Assembly (NCBI RefSeq): GCF_009766005.1
Contig: NZ_LMUK01000051.1
Location: 124,001 to 188,000, forward strand
Length of the DNA stretch: 64,000 nt
Direction: 5' to 3'
Origin: Bradyrhizobium sp. S69
Lineage (GTDB): Bacteria; Pseudomonadota; Alphaproteobacteria; Rhizobiales; Xanthobacteraceae
Shown here: in pieces, positions 43,589 to 51,772 of the stretch
Layout: each line of letters begins with the position of its first letter
Position numbering within the stretch: position 1 is the first letter of the stretch
Position numbers and translations under genes: made by a program
Notes under the pieces: model-generated
Databases searched by the model: none
Told to the model about the DNA's origin: nothing
What the model saw: only the letters and a program-made list of their open reading frames with translations

Positions 43589-43846
43589 TCAATAGGCGCG
43601 CCGGCGTGAGATCGCGCCCCAAACAAACAGCACGATGACAGCTCCGACAACTGCGCCGATCAGTCCCGCGCCTTCAGCTGGTCCATACCAACCGAGTGCC
43701 TGGCCCAGAAAGTTGGCGACGACGGCGCCTATGATACCCAGAACGGTCGTCATGATGAAACCACTGGGTTCATTGGGACCAGGCATGATGAATTTCGCGA
43801 TTAAGCCGGCGATAAAGCCGATGATGATCGTCCAGATGATACCCAC
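43589..43846 (-). CDS. GlsB/YeaQ/YmgE-family stress-associated membrane protein
   Basis: 85 residues, three membrane segments: MGIIWTIIIGFIAGLIAKFIMPG, GFIMTTVLGIIGAVVANFLGQALGW and GLIGAVVGAVIVLFVWG. This is the transglycosylase-associated (GlsB/YeaQ) family induced in general stress, with no known activity. GTG 43846 is chosen because AGAGGA is correctly spaced upstream; the frame from 43882 adds a charged extension unlike the family. Confidence 0.85.
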   Translation of the reverse strand: MGIIWTIIIGFIAGLIAKFIMPGPNEPSGFIMTTVLGIIGAVVANFLGQALGWYGPAEGAGLIGAVVGAVIVLFVWGAISRRRAY

Positions 43847-43963
43847 TGTTTTATCCTCTTTGGAGACACCTTGAACGACCATCGTCCAAGATTGCGATTT
43901 TCAAGACTGGTATTTTCTCGGCTGATATTTTCGTTCGCAATCGTAGCGAGCCTGGCACCGCGG

Positions 43964-44065
43964 GAGCATGATCCGGAAAAGTGGAAACCGGTTTTCCGAA
44001 AAGATCATGCTCAAACAATAAACTAGAACGGGATGACGATTCGAAGATAAGTCATCCCGCTCTAG
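43964..44065. repeat. Two adjacent intergenic hairpin repeats
   Basis: First unit: GAGCATGATC (43964-43973) with GATCATGCTC (44003-44012). Second: a 15-bp arm at 44023-44037 with 44051-44065, one mismatch (CTAGAACGGGATGAC). Both are widespread in Bradyrhizobium-type genomes. They lie just downstream of the membrane-protein gene ending at 44074. Confidence 0.8.
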
Positions 44066-44073
44066 AAGCGGCG

Positions 44074-44988
44074 TCAGGAATCGCGAACGCTCGAGGGCGA
44101 TCGAATGATCTGTCGATCGACATAATCCCGTAGCGATCGCGCCGCGCCGAGCCGTCCGCCGAAGCCTGCCGCTACCGCGCCCAGGGCCAGGGCCAGGGCC
44201 AAACATGCGATCAGCGCGGTACGGGAAGCCGCCTTTGCGGTGGTCTCAGCAACCTGAGCCGCCCTCGCCTTGGTGTCGGCAAGCGTTTGGGCGTACTGCT
44301 GTTGATATTGCTCTACCTGCGCCTTGGCCTGATCCACCGGGATGCCCTGGGCCTGCGCCAATGCCTGTGCCGCGCGATCGGTCGCCTGCTGCTGGGCGGC
44401 TTTGTCGCCCGTCAATGCAGCCCGAACGGCGTTGACGGCCGTATCCCGCAATTGCCCCGGGTCCTGGCCACCGCCGGACGCTCTAATTTGACCTTCGATA
44501 TCCGGCATGACGTTGCCGCCGGACAAGGACGGCACGGCAGCTTGCACAGCGCCCCCGACTGCACGTCCGGCTCCGCCGAGCACGCTTGTCACGGCACCGA
44601 ACGCGCCGCCGACGACGCCACCAGCAGCCGAGCCGAGAAGGAAGACGATAATAAGCGTGGTGACAGCCCACGACATCAGGCCATGATAGCCAGCCTTCGG
44701 CGTTGACGCTCTGTCGCAGAAGCGGCCTGCAATGTAACCGCCGGTTACCGATGCAACGATCCCGGACAAGATCCACCAGAGGCCAACCGCAAGCGACAGC
44801 GAAGCTGCATCCGGTGTGGCGCTTGACGCCGGGTTGATGCCGGCTAGTCCGATTCCAACGCCCAGGATCGACAGCGTGAGCTGCACCACGAGGGCTGCAA
44901 CGGTGCCGGCAAGGATGGCTCCCCAGGAAACCTCGGAGATCACGCCGGTGGGCCTGGCAATACCGGCTTCATATGTTTCGTATGTCAT
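44074..44988 (-). CDS. Membrane protein of unknown function
   Basis: 304 residues. Two membrane helices near the N-terminus (WGAILAGTVAALVVQLTLSILGVGIGLAGI and LAVGLWWILSGIVASVTGGYIAGRF) plus a third at about 107-130 and a fourth near the C-terminus (ALIACLALALALGAVAAGF). Between them is an Ala/Gln-rich, probably coiled-coil segment (AAQQQATDRAAQALAQAQGIPVDQAKAQVEQYQQQYAQTLADTKARAAQ) likely in the periplasm or cytosol. It belongs with the CsbD and GlsB-type genes beside it as an apparent envelope-stress group. No activity is known. Confidence 0.75.
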   Translation of the reverse strand: MTYETYEAGIARPTGVISEVSWGAILAGTVAALVVQLTLSILGVGIGLAGINPASSATPDAASLSLAVGLWWILSGIVASVTGGYIAGRFCDRASTPKAGYHGLMSWAVTTLIIVFLLGSAAGGVVGGAFGAVTSVLGGAGRAVGGAVQAAVPSLSGGNVMPDIEGQIRASGGGQDPGQLRDTAVNAVRAALTGDKAAQQQATDRAAQALAQAQGIPVDQAKAQVEQYQQQYAQTLADTKARAAQVAETTAKAASRTALIACLALALALGAVAAGFGGRLGAARSLRDYVDRQIIRSPSSVRDS

Positions 44989-45000
44989 GTAAATCCCCGA

Positions 45001-45327
45001 TCAGCGGCGACGAAATAAGATGCCGGCGACAAAGCCGACGGCTCCGGCCAACAGCAGAGCGGGCAGCGGATGGTCACCGACTTTCTCGCCGATCTCGCGC
45101 GAACCCCGCTTCACATGGCGGCTTCCTTCGTCAAAAACCTGTTCCGCTAGATCCGCCGTATCCCGCAAACCATCTTTTCCGCGCCCGTAGAGATTCTGGC
45201 CTTTGCCTTCGATCTGCCGCGCAACGCCGTCGGCGCGAGTCTCGGGATCACCCGTGACGCGCCCAAACGTTTCTTGGATTTTGCCGCCAACCTCTTTGGC
45301 TGAACCTTCGATGCGATCGGAATTCAT
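45001..45327 (-). CDS. CsbD-like stress protein with C-terminal membrane anchor
   Basis: 108 residues. The N-terminal part MNSDRIEGSAKEVGGKIQETFGRVTGDPETRADG is a CsbD domain. The C-terminal part (HPLPALLLAGAVGFVAGILFRRR) is an ElaB/DUF883-type anchor that would tether it to the membrane, an unusual but recurring fusion. It lies 12 bases before the membrane-protein gene, so the two are probably one transcript. Confidence 0.85.
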   Translation of the reverse strand: MNSDRIEGSAKEVGGKIQETFGRVTGDPETRADGVARQIEGKGQNLYGRGKDGLRDTADLAEQVFDEGSRHVKRGSREIGEKVGDHPLPALLLAGAVGFVAGILFRRR

Positions 45328-45350
45328 GTGTTGATCTCCAGAAATGGTTG

Positions 45351-45378
45351 GCCAATGCCGGGTTTGGCCGGCATTGGC
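45351..45378 (-). terminator. Hairpin between the two CsbD genes
   Basis: GCCAATGCCGG and CCGGCATTGGC pair perfectly over 11 bp with a 6-base loop, without a T-run. It lies in the 72-base gap after the upstream CsbD gene and could partly stop or stabilise transcription. Confidence 0.5.
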
Positions 45379-45399
45379 GGGGACGATGGCGATGGCGGC

Positions 45400-45582
45400 T
45401 TATTTCTTCACGGCGTCGCGCACGGCGTCCTTGGCCTTGCCGACTTGCTCCTGGGTTTTGCCCGCGAGCTTGTCGGCTTTGCCCTCGACTTGAAGCCTGT
45501 CGTTGCCGGTAACCTTGCCGACGGCTTCCTTGATCGAGCCCTTGACCTGCTCCGCGGTGCCCTTGATGCGATCCTTGTCCAT
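45400..45582 (-). CDS. CsbD-family stress protein
   Basis: 60 residues, MDKDRIKGTAEQVKGSIKEAVGKVTGNDRLQVEGKADKLAGKTQEQVGKAKDAV, a complete CsbD domain: small, helical, lysine-rich and typical of general-stress regulons. AGGAGAG seven bases before ATG 45582 decides the start; the ATG at 45606 has none. A regulator consensus (GGAAC-N-CGTT) was looked for upstream and not convincingly found. Confidence 0.88.
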   Translation of the reverse strand: MDKDRIKGTAEQVKGSIKEAVGKVTGNDRLQVEGKADKLAGKTQEQVGKAKDAVRDAVKK

Positions 45583-45695
45583 AGAGTCTCTCCTGTTGAT
45601 GTTCACCCTGTAACGCTTGGGGAACTTAGGAGGGCGCGACTGTTCGACAATGGATCGATTGCACTAGTTCCGTAGTGTAAAAACACCAGAACCGA

Positions 45696-47153
45696 CTATT
45701 TTTTCGTGATGTATCCGTGTTCCCGTCCCCAAATCACGGCTTCGCTCCGGCGATGGACGCCAAGCTTGCGGTACAGCGCGGATACATGGTTGCGCACCGT
45801 GTTCGAGGACAAATTCAGCCGCTTGCTGATGGTCGCATCGCCGACGCCCTGGCAGATCAGGCCCAGCACTTCCCGCTCGCGCGCGGTAAGCTTCTCCACC
45901 GATACGTCGGATGTCGGCTTGCCCGTCCGGCGCAAGGCCGCGAGCTTTTCGATGATGCCTTTGCTGAGCCAGGACGCGTCGGTCATCACGGCATCGATCG
46001 CCTGCATCAGCTCGCGCTCCGAGCGTTTGCGCTCGGTGATATCGAGGAACGTCGCCAATACGCAGATCTGATCATTGATCGTCACGGTTTCGGCCGAAAC
46101 GATACAATCGATTTCGTTGCCGTTTTGGCAAGTCATGCAGGTTTCGAATTTAACGACACGCCCGGATTCCACAATGTCGGTCTCAAACCGCTGCTGCGCT
46201 TCCGGTCGCGCCCAAAGCCGCATTTCTTTCTGAGTTTTACCGATCAGTTTGGTGTCGGCGTATCCGAACTGGGCAGCGAAAGCATCGTTGACGGTCAGGA
46301 ATGAGAAGCCGTCGAGTATCATGACCGCGGTCGGCACCGGCGACAATTGGAAGGCCTTGGCAAACCGCTCTTCGCTTTGTCGCAGTGCCGATTCGGCTTT
46401 CGCACGGGCTTCGAGATCCGCAAATGTGAAGAGCATGCAGGGCTCTTCATCGATTTCGATTGGCTGACCGGCCAGGATGACAAGCCTGGATCCACCGGCC
46501 GGCAATGCCAGCGGGATCTCCATCTGCGGGATGGTCCTACCCTCGGCGAGCCGGTCGTACGTCAACTCCGGACTTTTAGCTCCCGCCAGAAGATCGATTT
46601 CGCCGATCGAATGACCGAGTACATGGTCGCGGGTGTAACCGGTCATATCTGCGAAGCCCTGGTTCACCTTCACGAACATCTGGTCTGACAGACGGCAGAT
46701 GACGGCCGGTGCCGGATTCGCATTGAACGTGCGTTCAAACCGCGCCTCGGCCGCGAAGCGTTCCGTCACATCGGCCATCACCAGCACAAGACAGTCCGGA
46801 TTGCCTTTCGCGTCCGTGATGACGAGGCTGCGGATTTGATGCACCCATTCCTGTCCATTGCTGGCCCGCGGCGCAACGACCACCACCACATCCGCGAAGG
46901 TTTCCCCCGCGATCACCCGTTCAACGGGGTATTGATGTCCGATGAGCAGATGATTGTTGCGATAACGCAGCACGAAATTCTCGCGATACTCGTCGACGGT
47001 TTTCCCCATCTGGTCGAGGGTTTCGACGCCATGCATCAACAAAGCGGACTCATTGGCCCAGGTTACCTTCTGGTCCGGTTCGATAATGATCACGCCCTCG
47101 CTGAGGCCTGCGATAATCTGCTGAAGCTGAGAGCGATCTACGGTTTCCGTCAA
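45696..47153 (-). CDS. LuxR-family regulator with three PAS domains
   Basis: 485 residues. Three PAS domains follow each other (about 5-130, 135-260, 265-390), two closing with the DxTER motif (MADVTERF, LDITERKR). The C-terminal LuxR-type helix-turn-helix is LTAREREVLGLICQGVGDATISKRLNLSSNTVRNHVSALYRKLG. There is no receiver or kinase domain, so it is a one-component sensor-regulator; any ligand or redox cue would be sensed by the PAS domains. The start is TTG at 47153 with GGAGGT five bases upstream. The targets may include the stress genes beside it, which is only inference. Confidence 0.85.
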   Translation of the reverse strand: MTETVDRSQLQQIIAGLSEGVIIIEPDQKVTWANESALLMHGVETLDQMGKTVDEYRENFVLRYRNNHLLIGHQYPVERVIAGETFADVVVVVAPRASNGQEWVHQIRSLVITDAKGNPDCLVLVMADVTERFAAEARFERTFNANPAPAVICRLSDQMFVKVNQGFADMTGYTRDHVLGHSIGEIDLLAGAKSPELTYDRLAEGRTIPQMEIPLALPAGGSRLVILAGQPIEIDEEPCMLFTFADLEARAKAESALRQSEERFAKAFQLSPVPTAVMILDGFSFLTVNDAFAAQFGYADTKLIGKTQKEMRLWARPEAQQRFETDIVESGRVVKFETCMTCQNGNEIDCIVSAETVTINDQICVLATFLDITERKRSERELMQAIDAVMTDASWLSKGIIEKLAALRRTGKPTSDVSVEKLTAREREVLGLICQGVGDATISKRLNLSSNTVRNHVSALYRKLGVHRRSEAVIWGREHGYITKK

Positions 47154-47429
47154 AAGTACCTCCGGCGCTGCCGTGAAAGCCCCGGTAATCTGGCTTTACT
47201 GCAAAAGCGATTTTCAAATTTGTTGTCAGGCTTGACAGGCCCACGCGACAACCAACGTTGATGGCTCGCGTTCCCACCCAGAATCGACCTACCGTGGGCC
47301 GGTAGGGTTTGCGCGGCTGTCTGGGGAAATGGCGCCCGTCCCCGGAGCGCCATCAACCGCAGTAAAAACAAAGGCTTACAGCCACCAGTCAGGTATCTCA
47401 ACACTCTGGCTACGGAGCGCGGATCGCAT

Positions 47430-48431
47430 TCAACTGTCGGATGGATGGTCTGTCGGACCCGGCCGTTCCCCGTTGTCAGCGGCAGCCAGTGTCGCGCGAA
47501 AATAGCTTGGCGGCGCGCCGATGATGCGCTTGAAGGCGCGACTGAACGCTGCTTCCGATTCATAACCAAGCCGGCGTGCGACGACCGCGATCTTCAAGCG
47601 GTCGCGAAACAGCCACAGCTTTGCTTCCTGCATCCGCAACTGCGCCACGTAACGGGCCGGTGTTTGGCCGACCACATTGACAAAGCGCAACGCAAATGCC
47701 GAGCGAGACGCATGCATGACGTCCGCCAGCGCCTCGACGGTCCAATCCGCGGTCGGATCGCGATGGATCGCAGCGAGAACGCGCCCGATACCGGGGTCGC
47801 GCGCTGCTGCGACCCAACCTTCAGAGCCGCAGCCTTTCTCCACCCAGTTGCGGATCAGTGCCGCGGCGACAACATCGGCCAGCCGCGTCAGCATGCCACC
47901 GGCACCGACGCGATCCAGCGCGAGTTCGGCGGTCATGGCCTCGAGCAGATGCGGGATGGCGGGCTCGTCGGTGGCGAGTTCGTGCATCTGCATCAGCTCA
48001 GGCATCATCAGAAGCAGCGGATGCTGGCTGTCGAGGTTGAAGGTCATGCCGGCACCGAACAGCACGGTTTCTTCGCCATCGCTGTTGCCGCCGCTGCAGG
48101 TGTCGAGAATGCCGCAGCAAACCGGCTCGAAGTGGCAATTCTCCACGGGTGCGGGGAAGGCATCAGGCGAACTCGCCAAGGCGTGTTCCGCTCCGCGCGG
48201 CAGCAAGACCGCATCGCCTTCTTCAAGGCGGACCCACATGTTGTCCAGCGTTCGCAGCCAGCAGCCTCGCCCCGCGACGAAGTGGAATTGGGCCTTTGCC
48301 TGCGCCGGGAATGACAGACCCCACGGCGCCGTCATGCGGCAGCGCGCGTAATCGACGCCCTCAAGCTTCAAGCCCCGGAGCATCTCAGTGAGCGGGTGCG
48401 TCGCGGCATCTTTGGACGAATTATCAAGCAT
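47430..48431 (-). CDS. AraC-family transcriptional regulator (cupin_6 sensor domain)
   Basis: About 333 residues. The N-terminal part (FPAQAKAQFHFVAGRGCWLRTL to LLPRGAEHAL) is a cupin sensor. The C-terminal part has two helix-turn-helix motifs, WTVEALADVMHASRSAFALRFVNVVGQTPARYVAQLRMQEA and VARRLGYESEAAFSRAFKRIIGAPPSYFR. The likely start is ATG 48431, not the ATG at 48473 in the promoter gap. It is divergent from the MFS exporter gene, which it probably controls. Confidence 0.88.
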   Translation of the reverse strand: MLDNSSKDAATHPLTEMLRGLKLEGVDYARCRMTAPWGLSFPAQAKAQFHFVAGRGCWLRTLDNMWVRLEEGDAVLLPRGAEHALASSPDAFPAPVENCHFEPVCCGILDTCSGGNSDGEETVLFGAGMTFNLDSQHPLLLMMPELMQMHELATDEPAIPHLLEAMTAELALDRVGAGGMLTRLADVVAAALIRNWVEKGCGSEGWVAAARDPGIGRVLAAIHRDPTADWTVEALADVMHASRSAFALRFVNVVGQTPARYVAQLRMQEAKLWLFRDRLKIAVVARRLGYESEAAFSRAFKRIIGAPPSYFRATLAAADNGERPGPTDHPSDS

Positions 48432-48499
48432 TACGGGTTTTCTAGCATGGAAACTCCAGATGGTCACGTCCATCTATCGGGTTCCTCCTGGAGACTGTC

Positions 48500-49711
48500 A
48501 TGACCGATTCCGCCAGCGCCGCACTTGATGCCGATGTTTCTCCGATCACCAAAGCGCCGACTGCAACGGCGTGGGCGGCTGTTGTTTCCTTGATGCTTGG
48601 CGCGTTCAGCCAAGTCACGGCTGAGTTCCTGCCGGCCAGCCTGCTCACACCGATCGCCGCCGATCTCGGTGTCTCGGTCGGCGCTGCCGGGCAGGTGGTG
48701 ACGGCGACGTCCCTGGTCGGGATCATCGCCGGGCTTGCGTCGGCGATCGTGACTCGCGCCATCGATCGCCGCGTCGTCCTGTGGTCGCTGACGGTGCTGT
48801 TGATCGTATCCAATCTGCTGTCGGCGACGGCAAGCAACCTGACGATCCTGTTGTTTGCCCGCGCGTTGCTCGGCATCAGTCTCAGCGGCTTTTGGGCGAT
48901 GGCAACGGCCACCGCGATGCGGCTTGTCCCGGCGGACGCGCTGCCGCGCGCGATCGCGCTGATTTTCAGCGGAGTTTCGATTGCCACCGTCAGCGCTGCG
49001 CCGATCGGGGCCTATCTTGGCGATCTCTGGGGATGGCGGAACGTGTTTTTGCTGGCGGCTGTGGTCGGCGCCGTCGTGCTCGTGTTTCAGGTGCTGACGC
49101 TGCCGCGCTTGCCGCCGCTCACGTCGCCGGATGTGCGCACGCTTTTTGTGTTGATGCGTCGGCCAAGTGTCCGGCTCGTGATGATCGCCATAGCCGTCTG
49201 CATCTCGGGCCATTTCGCCGGTTTCACGTACGTCCGCCATTTCCTCGAGCAAGTGCCGAAGCTTCCGGTCACTGCGATTTCACTCGTGCTGCTTGCTTAT
49301 GGCGTGGGTGGCTTCTTCGGCAATTTCGCCGGCGGGGCGCTGGTCGCCCGCAGTGCGAAGGGTGCGATCGTCACTGGATCTGCCGCGATCGCCGTGCTCG
49401 CGCTGGTGCTTCTTGTTTTTGGCAGTTCGGGCCTTGTCTCGGGCATTGCGGTCGGCCTCTGGGGTTTTGCTTTCGGCGTGCTACCGGTCGGCTTCCAGAC
49501 ATGGATGGTGCGGGTGGCATCCGACGAAGCTGAATCCGCGGGCGGCCTGCTTGTATCGGCTTTCCAGGTAGCGATCACGGTCGGCGCGGTCGTTGGCGGC
49601 ATTCTGGTCGATGGCTTCGGCCCGTTCGGCTCCGTGGGTTATCTCGCCGCGGCGACGATTGCGGGCGCGCTGCTTGTGTTGCTGTCGCGCAGCGGCGAGG
49701 TGCCGGCGTGA
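48500..49711 (+). CDS. MFS transporter (DHA1, drug/nucleoside-efflux like)
   Basis: 403 residues, twelve membrane segments. The arrangement and motifs match the AraJ/NepI/YdhP group of 12-TM drug:H+ antiporters: LPASLLTPIAADLGVSVGAAGQVVTATSLVG at the first loop, GISLSGFWAMATATAMRLVP and SIATVSAAPIGAYLGDLWGWRNVFLLAAVVG in the fourth and fifth helices. Small-molecule efflux is expected, with the divergent AraC regulator sensing the compound. Substrate unknown. Confidence 0.9.
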   Translation: MTDSASAALDADVSPITKAPTATAWAAVVSLMLGAFSQVTAEFLPASLLTPIAADLGVSVGAAGQVVTATSLVGIIAGLASAIVTRAIDRRVVLWSLTVLLIVSNLLSATASNLTILLFARALLGISLSGFWAMATATAMRLVPADALPRAIALIFSGVSIATVSAAPIGAYLGDLWGWRNVFLLAAVVGAVVLVFQVLTLPRLPPLTSPDVRTLFVLMRRPSVRLVMIAIAVCISGHFAGFTYVRHFLEQVPKLPVTAISLVLLAYGVGGFFGNFAGGALVARSAKGAIVTGSAAIAVLALVLLVFGSSGLVSGIAVGLWGFAFGVLPVGFQTWMVRVASDEAESAGGLLVSAFQVAITVGAVVGGILVDGFGPFGSVGYLAAATIAGALLVLLSRSGEVPA

Positions 49712-49723
49712 AGGTGCGGCCTG

Positions 49724-49765
49724 CGCCATTCAGAACAATATAACGAACTCACATGTCATTGAAAT
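49724..49765. repeat. Short repeat, copy C
   Basis: CGCCATTCAGAACAATATAA opens 42 bases that align with copies at 31017 and 34900 (ending ATTGAAAT). It marks the switch from GC-rich sequence to the more AT-rich accessory region. Confidence 0.5.
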
Positions 49766-49833
49766 TATTATACAATTAAAATGGGCGCTCCGCACGGTTC
49801 AAGGGGACTTGGCCAATCGCCTCGCTCCTACTA

Positions 49834-49847
49834 GGTTACATGTAACC
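49834..49847. promoter_or_regulatory. Palindromic operator upstream of the toxin-antitoxin pair
   Basis: GGTTACATGTAACC is a perfect 14-bp palindrome, 17 bases before the antitoxin ATG. Toxin-antitoxin operons are usually repressed by their own antitoxin at such sites. Binding is inferred. Confidence 0.55.
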
Positions 49848-49864
49848 AGCCCGGGAGAGTTGCC

Positions 49865-50104
49865 ATGGTGTCTGCGCCGAAGCCGAAGCCCTCCCGTGTG
49901 AAAGTTCGCGAGCATCGCGAACGGCTGCGTCGGCAAGGACTGCGTCCCATCCAGATTTGGGTCCCGGATGTGCGTGCGCCGGCGTTCCGCTCGGAGGCGC
50001 GTCGCCAGTCGCTGGCGGTGGCCGCAAGCTCCCGCGCACACGAGGATCAGGCGTTCATCGACGCCGTATCGACATTCACTGACGAAGTGGATGGGCATGA
50101 ATGA
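49865..50104 (+). CDS. MazE-like antitoxin (DUF3018 type)
   Basis: 79 residues. The N-terminal basic region (KPSRVKVREHRERLRRQGLRPIQIWVPDVRAPAFRSEARRQ) is the DNA-binding part of DUF3018/antitoxin MazE-like proteins. The C-terminal acidic tail (SFTDEVDG-type FIDAVSTFTDEVDGHE) should wrap and block the toxin. Its stop overlaps the toxin start by 4 bases (ATGA), giving coupled production. A palindrome just upstream is the likely autoregulatory site. Confidence 0.82.
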   Translation: MVSAPKPKPSRVKVREHRERLRRQGLRPIQIWVPDVRAPAFRSEARRQSLAVAASSRAHEDQAFIDAVSTFTDEVDGHE

Positions 50105-50451
50105 GACGCGGCGACGTCTGGACCGTTGCGGGCGGCAAGGGTTATGCGGGCAAGGCGCGGCCCGTCGTCATTCTTCAGGATGACAGTTTCGACGGAACTG
50201 AATCCATCACGATCTGCGCGTTCACGACCGACGACACGGACGCACCACTGTTCCGACTTCCTGTCGAACCGAACGAGCGCAATGGATTGCGCGCCCCATG
50301 CCGCCTGATGGTCGACAAGGTGACCACCGTCCCGAAATCCAAGGTCGGCGCTCATATCGGACGCCTCGATGACGAAGATGTCCTCCGCCTCAATCAGGCC
50401 GTGCTCGTATTCCTTGGACTGGCAACGTCTCAGAGAAACAAGAAGGCATGA
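50101..50451 (+). CDS. MazF/PemK-family mRNA endonuclease toxin
   Basis: 116 residues. RRGDVWTVAGGKGYAGKARPVVILQDDSF is the classic RGDIW...KxRPVVVVQ start of the PemK/MazF fold. The VDKVTTVPKSKVGAHIGRLDDEDVLRLNQAVLVFLGL end carries the VDKxxTVxKxxL-type strand and catalytic region. It cleaves mRNA when the antitoxin is lost. The cleavage site preference cannot be predicted. It forms one transcript with the antitoxin. Confidence 0.88.
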   Translation: MRRGDVWTVAGGKGYAGKARPVVILQDDSFDGTESITICAFTTDDTDAPLFRLPVEPNERNGLRAPCRLMVDKVTTVPKSKVGAHIGRLDDEDVLRLNQAVLVFLGLATSQRNKKA

Positions 50452-50592
50452 GTTGTAGCGAGACGTGGACGCTGTTCAACTCGTGGCGATTGGCCACGAG
50501 TTATGGTCCAGTGTACTTAATCGGGCGAGAGTGTTTGGTGCACTGTCACCGTGACCTATTTGAAATAGCAAGTCAGCCAAGTTCGGAGGCGT

Positions 50593-51282
50593 ATGGTGAC
50601 AAATCAATCGGCTGCCGAAGCCAAACAGCGCAACGTCGAAAAGATGGGCGAGGCACTGGGGGCGCAGTACTCCCTGCTTTGGCAGGAAGTCGTACTGCTG
50701 CACAGGAATTGGGAACAGTACGTCGTGCTATTCGGCACTAAACCGTCGCGGATCGAACTACTCAATCAAAGCGCCCCGTATTTCTTTCGCATGTTGCAGG
50801 ATGACTTATGGGACGTGACGCTGCTTCACATTGCCCGGCTGACTGACCCTCCAAAGACTGGCAACAAAGAGAACCTGACCATCCTGAGTTTTCAGACACT
50901 GATTGATGACGCAAAGACGAAAGAAAAGCTTGCTGCACTGCTAGCCATTGTGAAGGACAAAACGGAGTTCTGCCGCGACTGGCGCAACCGATATATCGCT
51001 CACAACGATCTCGACATAGCGCTCGAACGTTCAGCGAACCCGCTCGCCGACGCTAGCAGGCTGAAAGTAAAGGAAGCGCTGAAGGCAATCGCGGACGTGA
51101 TGAACGCGGTCGATTTCCAATACTTCCACTCAGAAACGCGCTTTGACCTTGGCGGCGCGCTTGGCGGAGCCATGACGCTTCTTTACGCCCTTTATCGCGG
51201 CAAGAAATTGCAGGATGAGTGCGTGAGGCGACTAGAGGCGGGAGAATTCAACGAGGATGATTTAGACCCATCAGAGTTGTAA
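50593..51282 (+). CDS. HEPN-domain protein, AbiU2-like
   Basis: 229 residues, all-helical. The sequence RDWRNRYIAHNDLD carries the HEPN RN-x4-H motif (R131, N132, H137), seen in ribonucleases and defence proteins of the HEPN AbiU2 family, where it makes the RNase active site. Upstream helices (LLWQEVVLLHRNWEQYVVLF, LLNQSAPYFFRMLQDDLWDVTLLHIARLTD) match the family's N-terminal bundle. No nucleotidyltransferase partner (the usual HEPN-MNT antitoxin) is adjacent. A role in phage response or RNA cleavage is possible. It stands 140 bases downstream of the toxin gene. Confidence 0.7.
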   Translation: MVTNQSAAEAKQRNVEKMGEALGAQYSLLWQEVVLLHRNWEQYVVLFGTKPSRIELLNQSAPYFFRMLQDDLWDVTLLHIARLTDPPKTGNKENLTILSFQTLIDDAKTKEKLAALLAIVKDKTEFCRDWRNRYIAHNDLDIALERSANPLADASRLKVKEALKAIADVMNAVDFQYFHSETRFDLGGALGGAMTLLYALYRGKKLQDECVRRLEAGEFNEDDLDPSEL

Positions 51283-51589
51283 GTCGCGCACAATACATTG
51301 CGCGGCGGCCGCATAATTCTTATTCATTCCACTCCTCTTTCAAAGGGGCGGTGTAGTCCTCTGCGATAGATGCAAAGGTATTCTGCGCGGCGACGGTGAG
51401 GCGAGCTTGCCGAGTTTCCTTTGCTGGCCCGGATCGGTGCCATCGCGCAACTGCTTCAGACCTCATCCCGCTTCCACCGGGAGTACCCTCAACCCACGCC
51501 ATCATGGGTAGCCGTGGGGAACAGCGCTGAACGATTTCTGCAAGCTATTGATCTTGCTTCAGTGTGCGCAACGAGGGGGAACAGCGAAA

Positions 51590-51636
51590 TGGTGCCCAGG
51601 GGCGGGATCGAACCACCGACACTGCGATTTTCAGTC
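51590..51636 (-). other. tRNA-Phe 3' fragment, probable integration (att) core
   Basis: The minus strand from GACTGAAAATCGC to GCCCCTGGGCACCA carries an anticodon loop with GAA, the variable loop, the T-arm (GTTCGATCC) and the acceptor 3' strand with CCA of a phenylalanine tRNA. The D-arm and 5' acceptor strand are missing. A truncated tRNA end next to a tyrosine integrase is the usual scar left by site-specific insertion. By orientation the element would extend to the right toward an intact tRNA-Phe outside the window. The rest of 51283-51772 holds nothing else recognisable. Confidence 0.8.
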
Positions 51637-51772
51637 TCTGTCCCTTCACTTTCGTCACGTTGCTCAGCACTGCTGCCCTTGAAATTAAGGAATTCTTTGC
51701 CCAACTCGATTGCTAGAGTTTTCGTCGGTTTGCTTCCAAGGTTGCAATAGAGTTGCAAGGCGAGTTCATGTG

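Noticed and set aside
43401..43622. 73-residue frame between the hypothetical and GlsB-type genes
   Set aside because: It overlaps both neighbours and spans the 13-bp hairpin; no domain or ribosome site.
51421..51750. Open frame containing RGGIEPPTLRFS
   Set aside because: This phrase is what results from translating a tRNA-Phe 3' end on the wrong strand. It overlaps the tRNA fragment and has no start site support.
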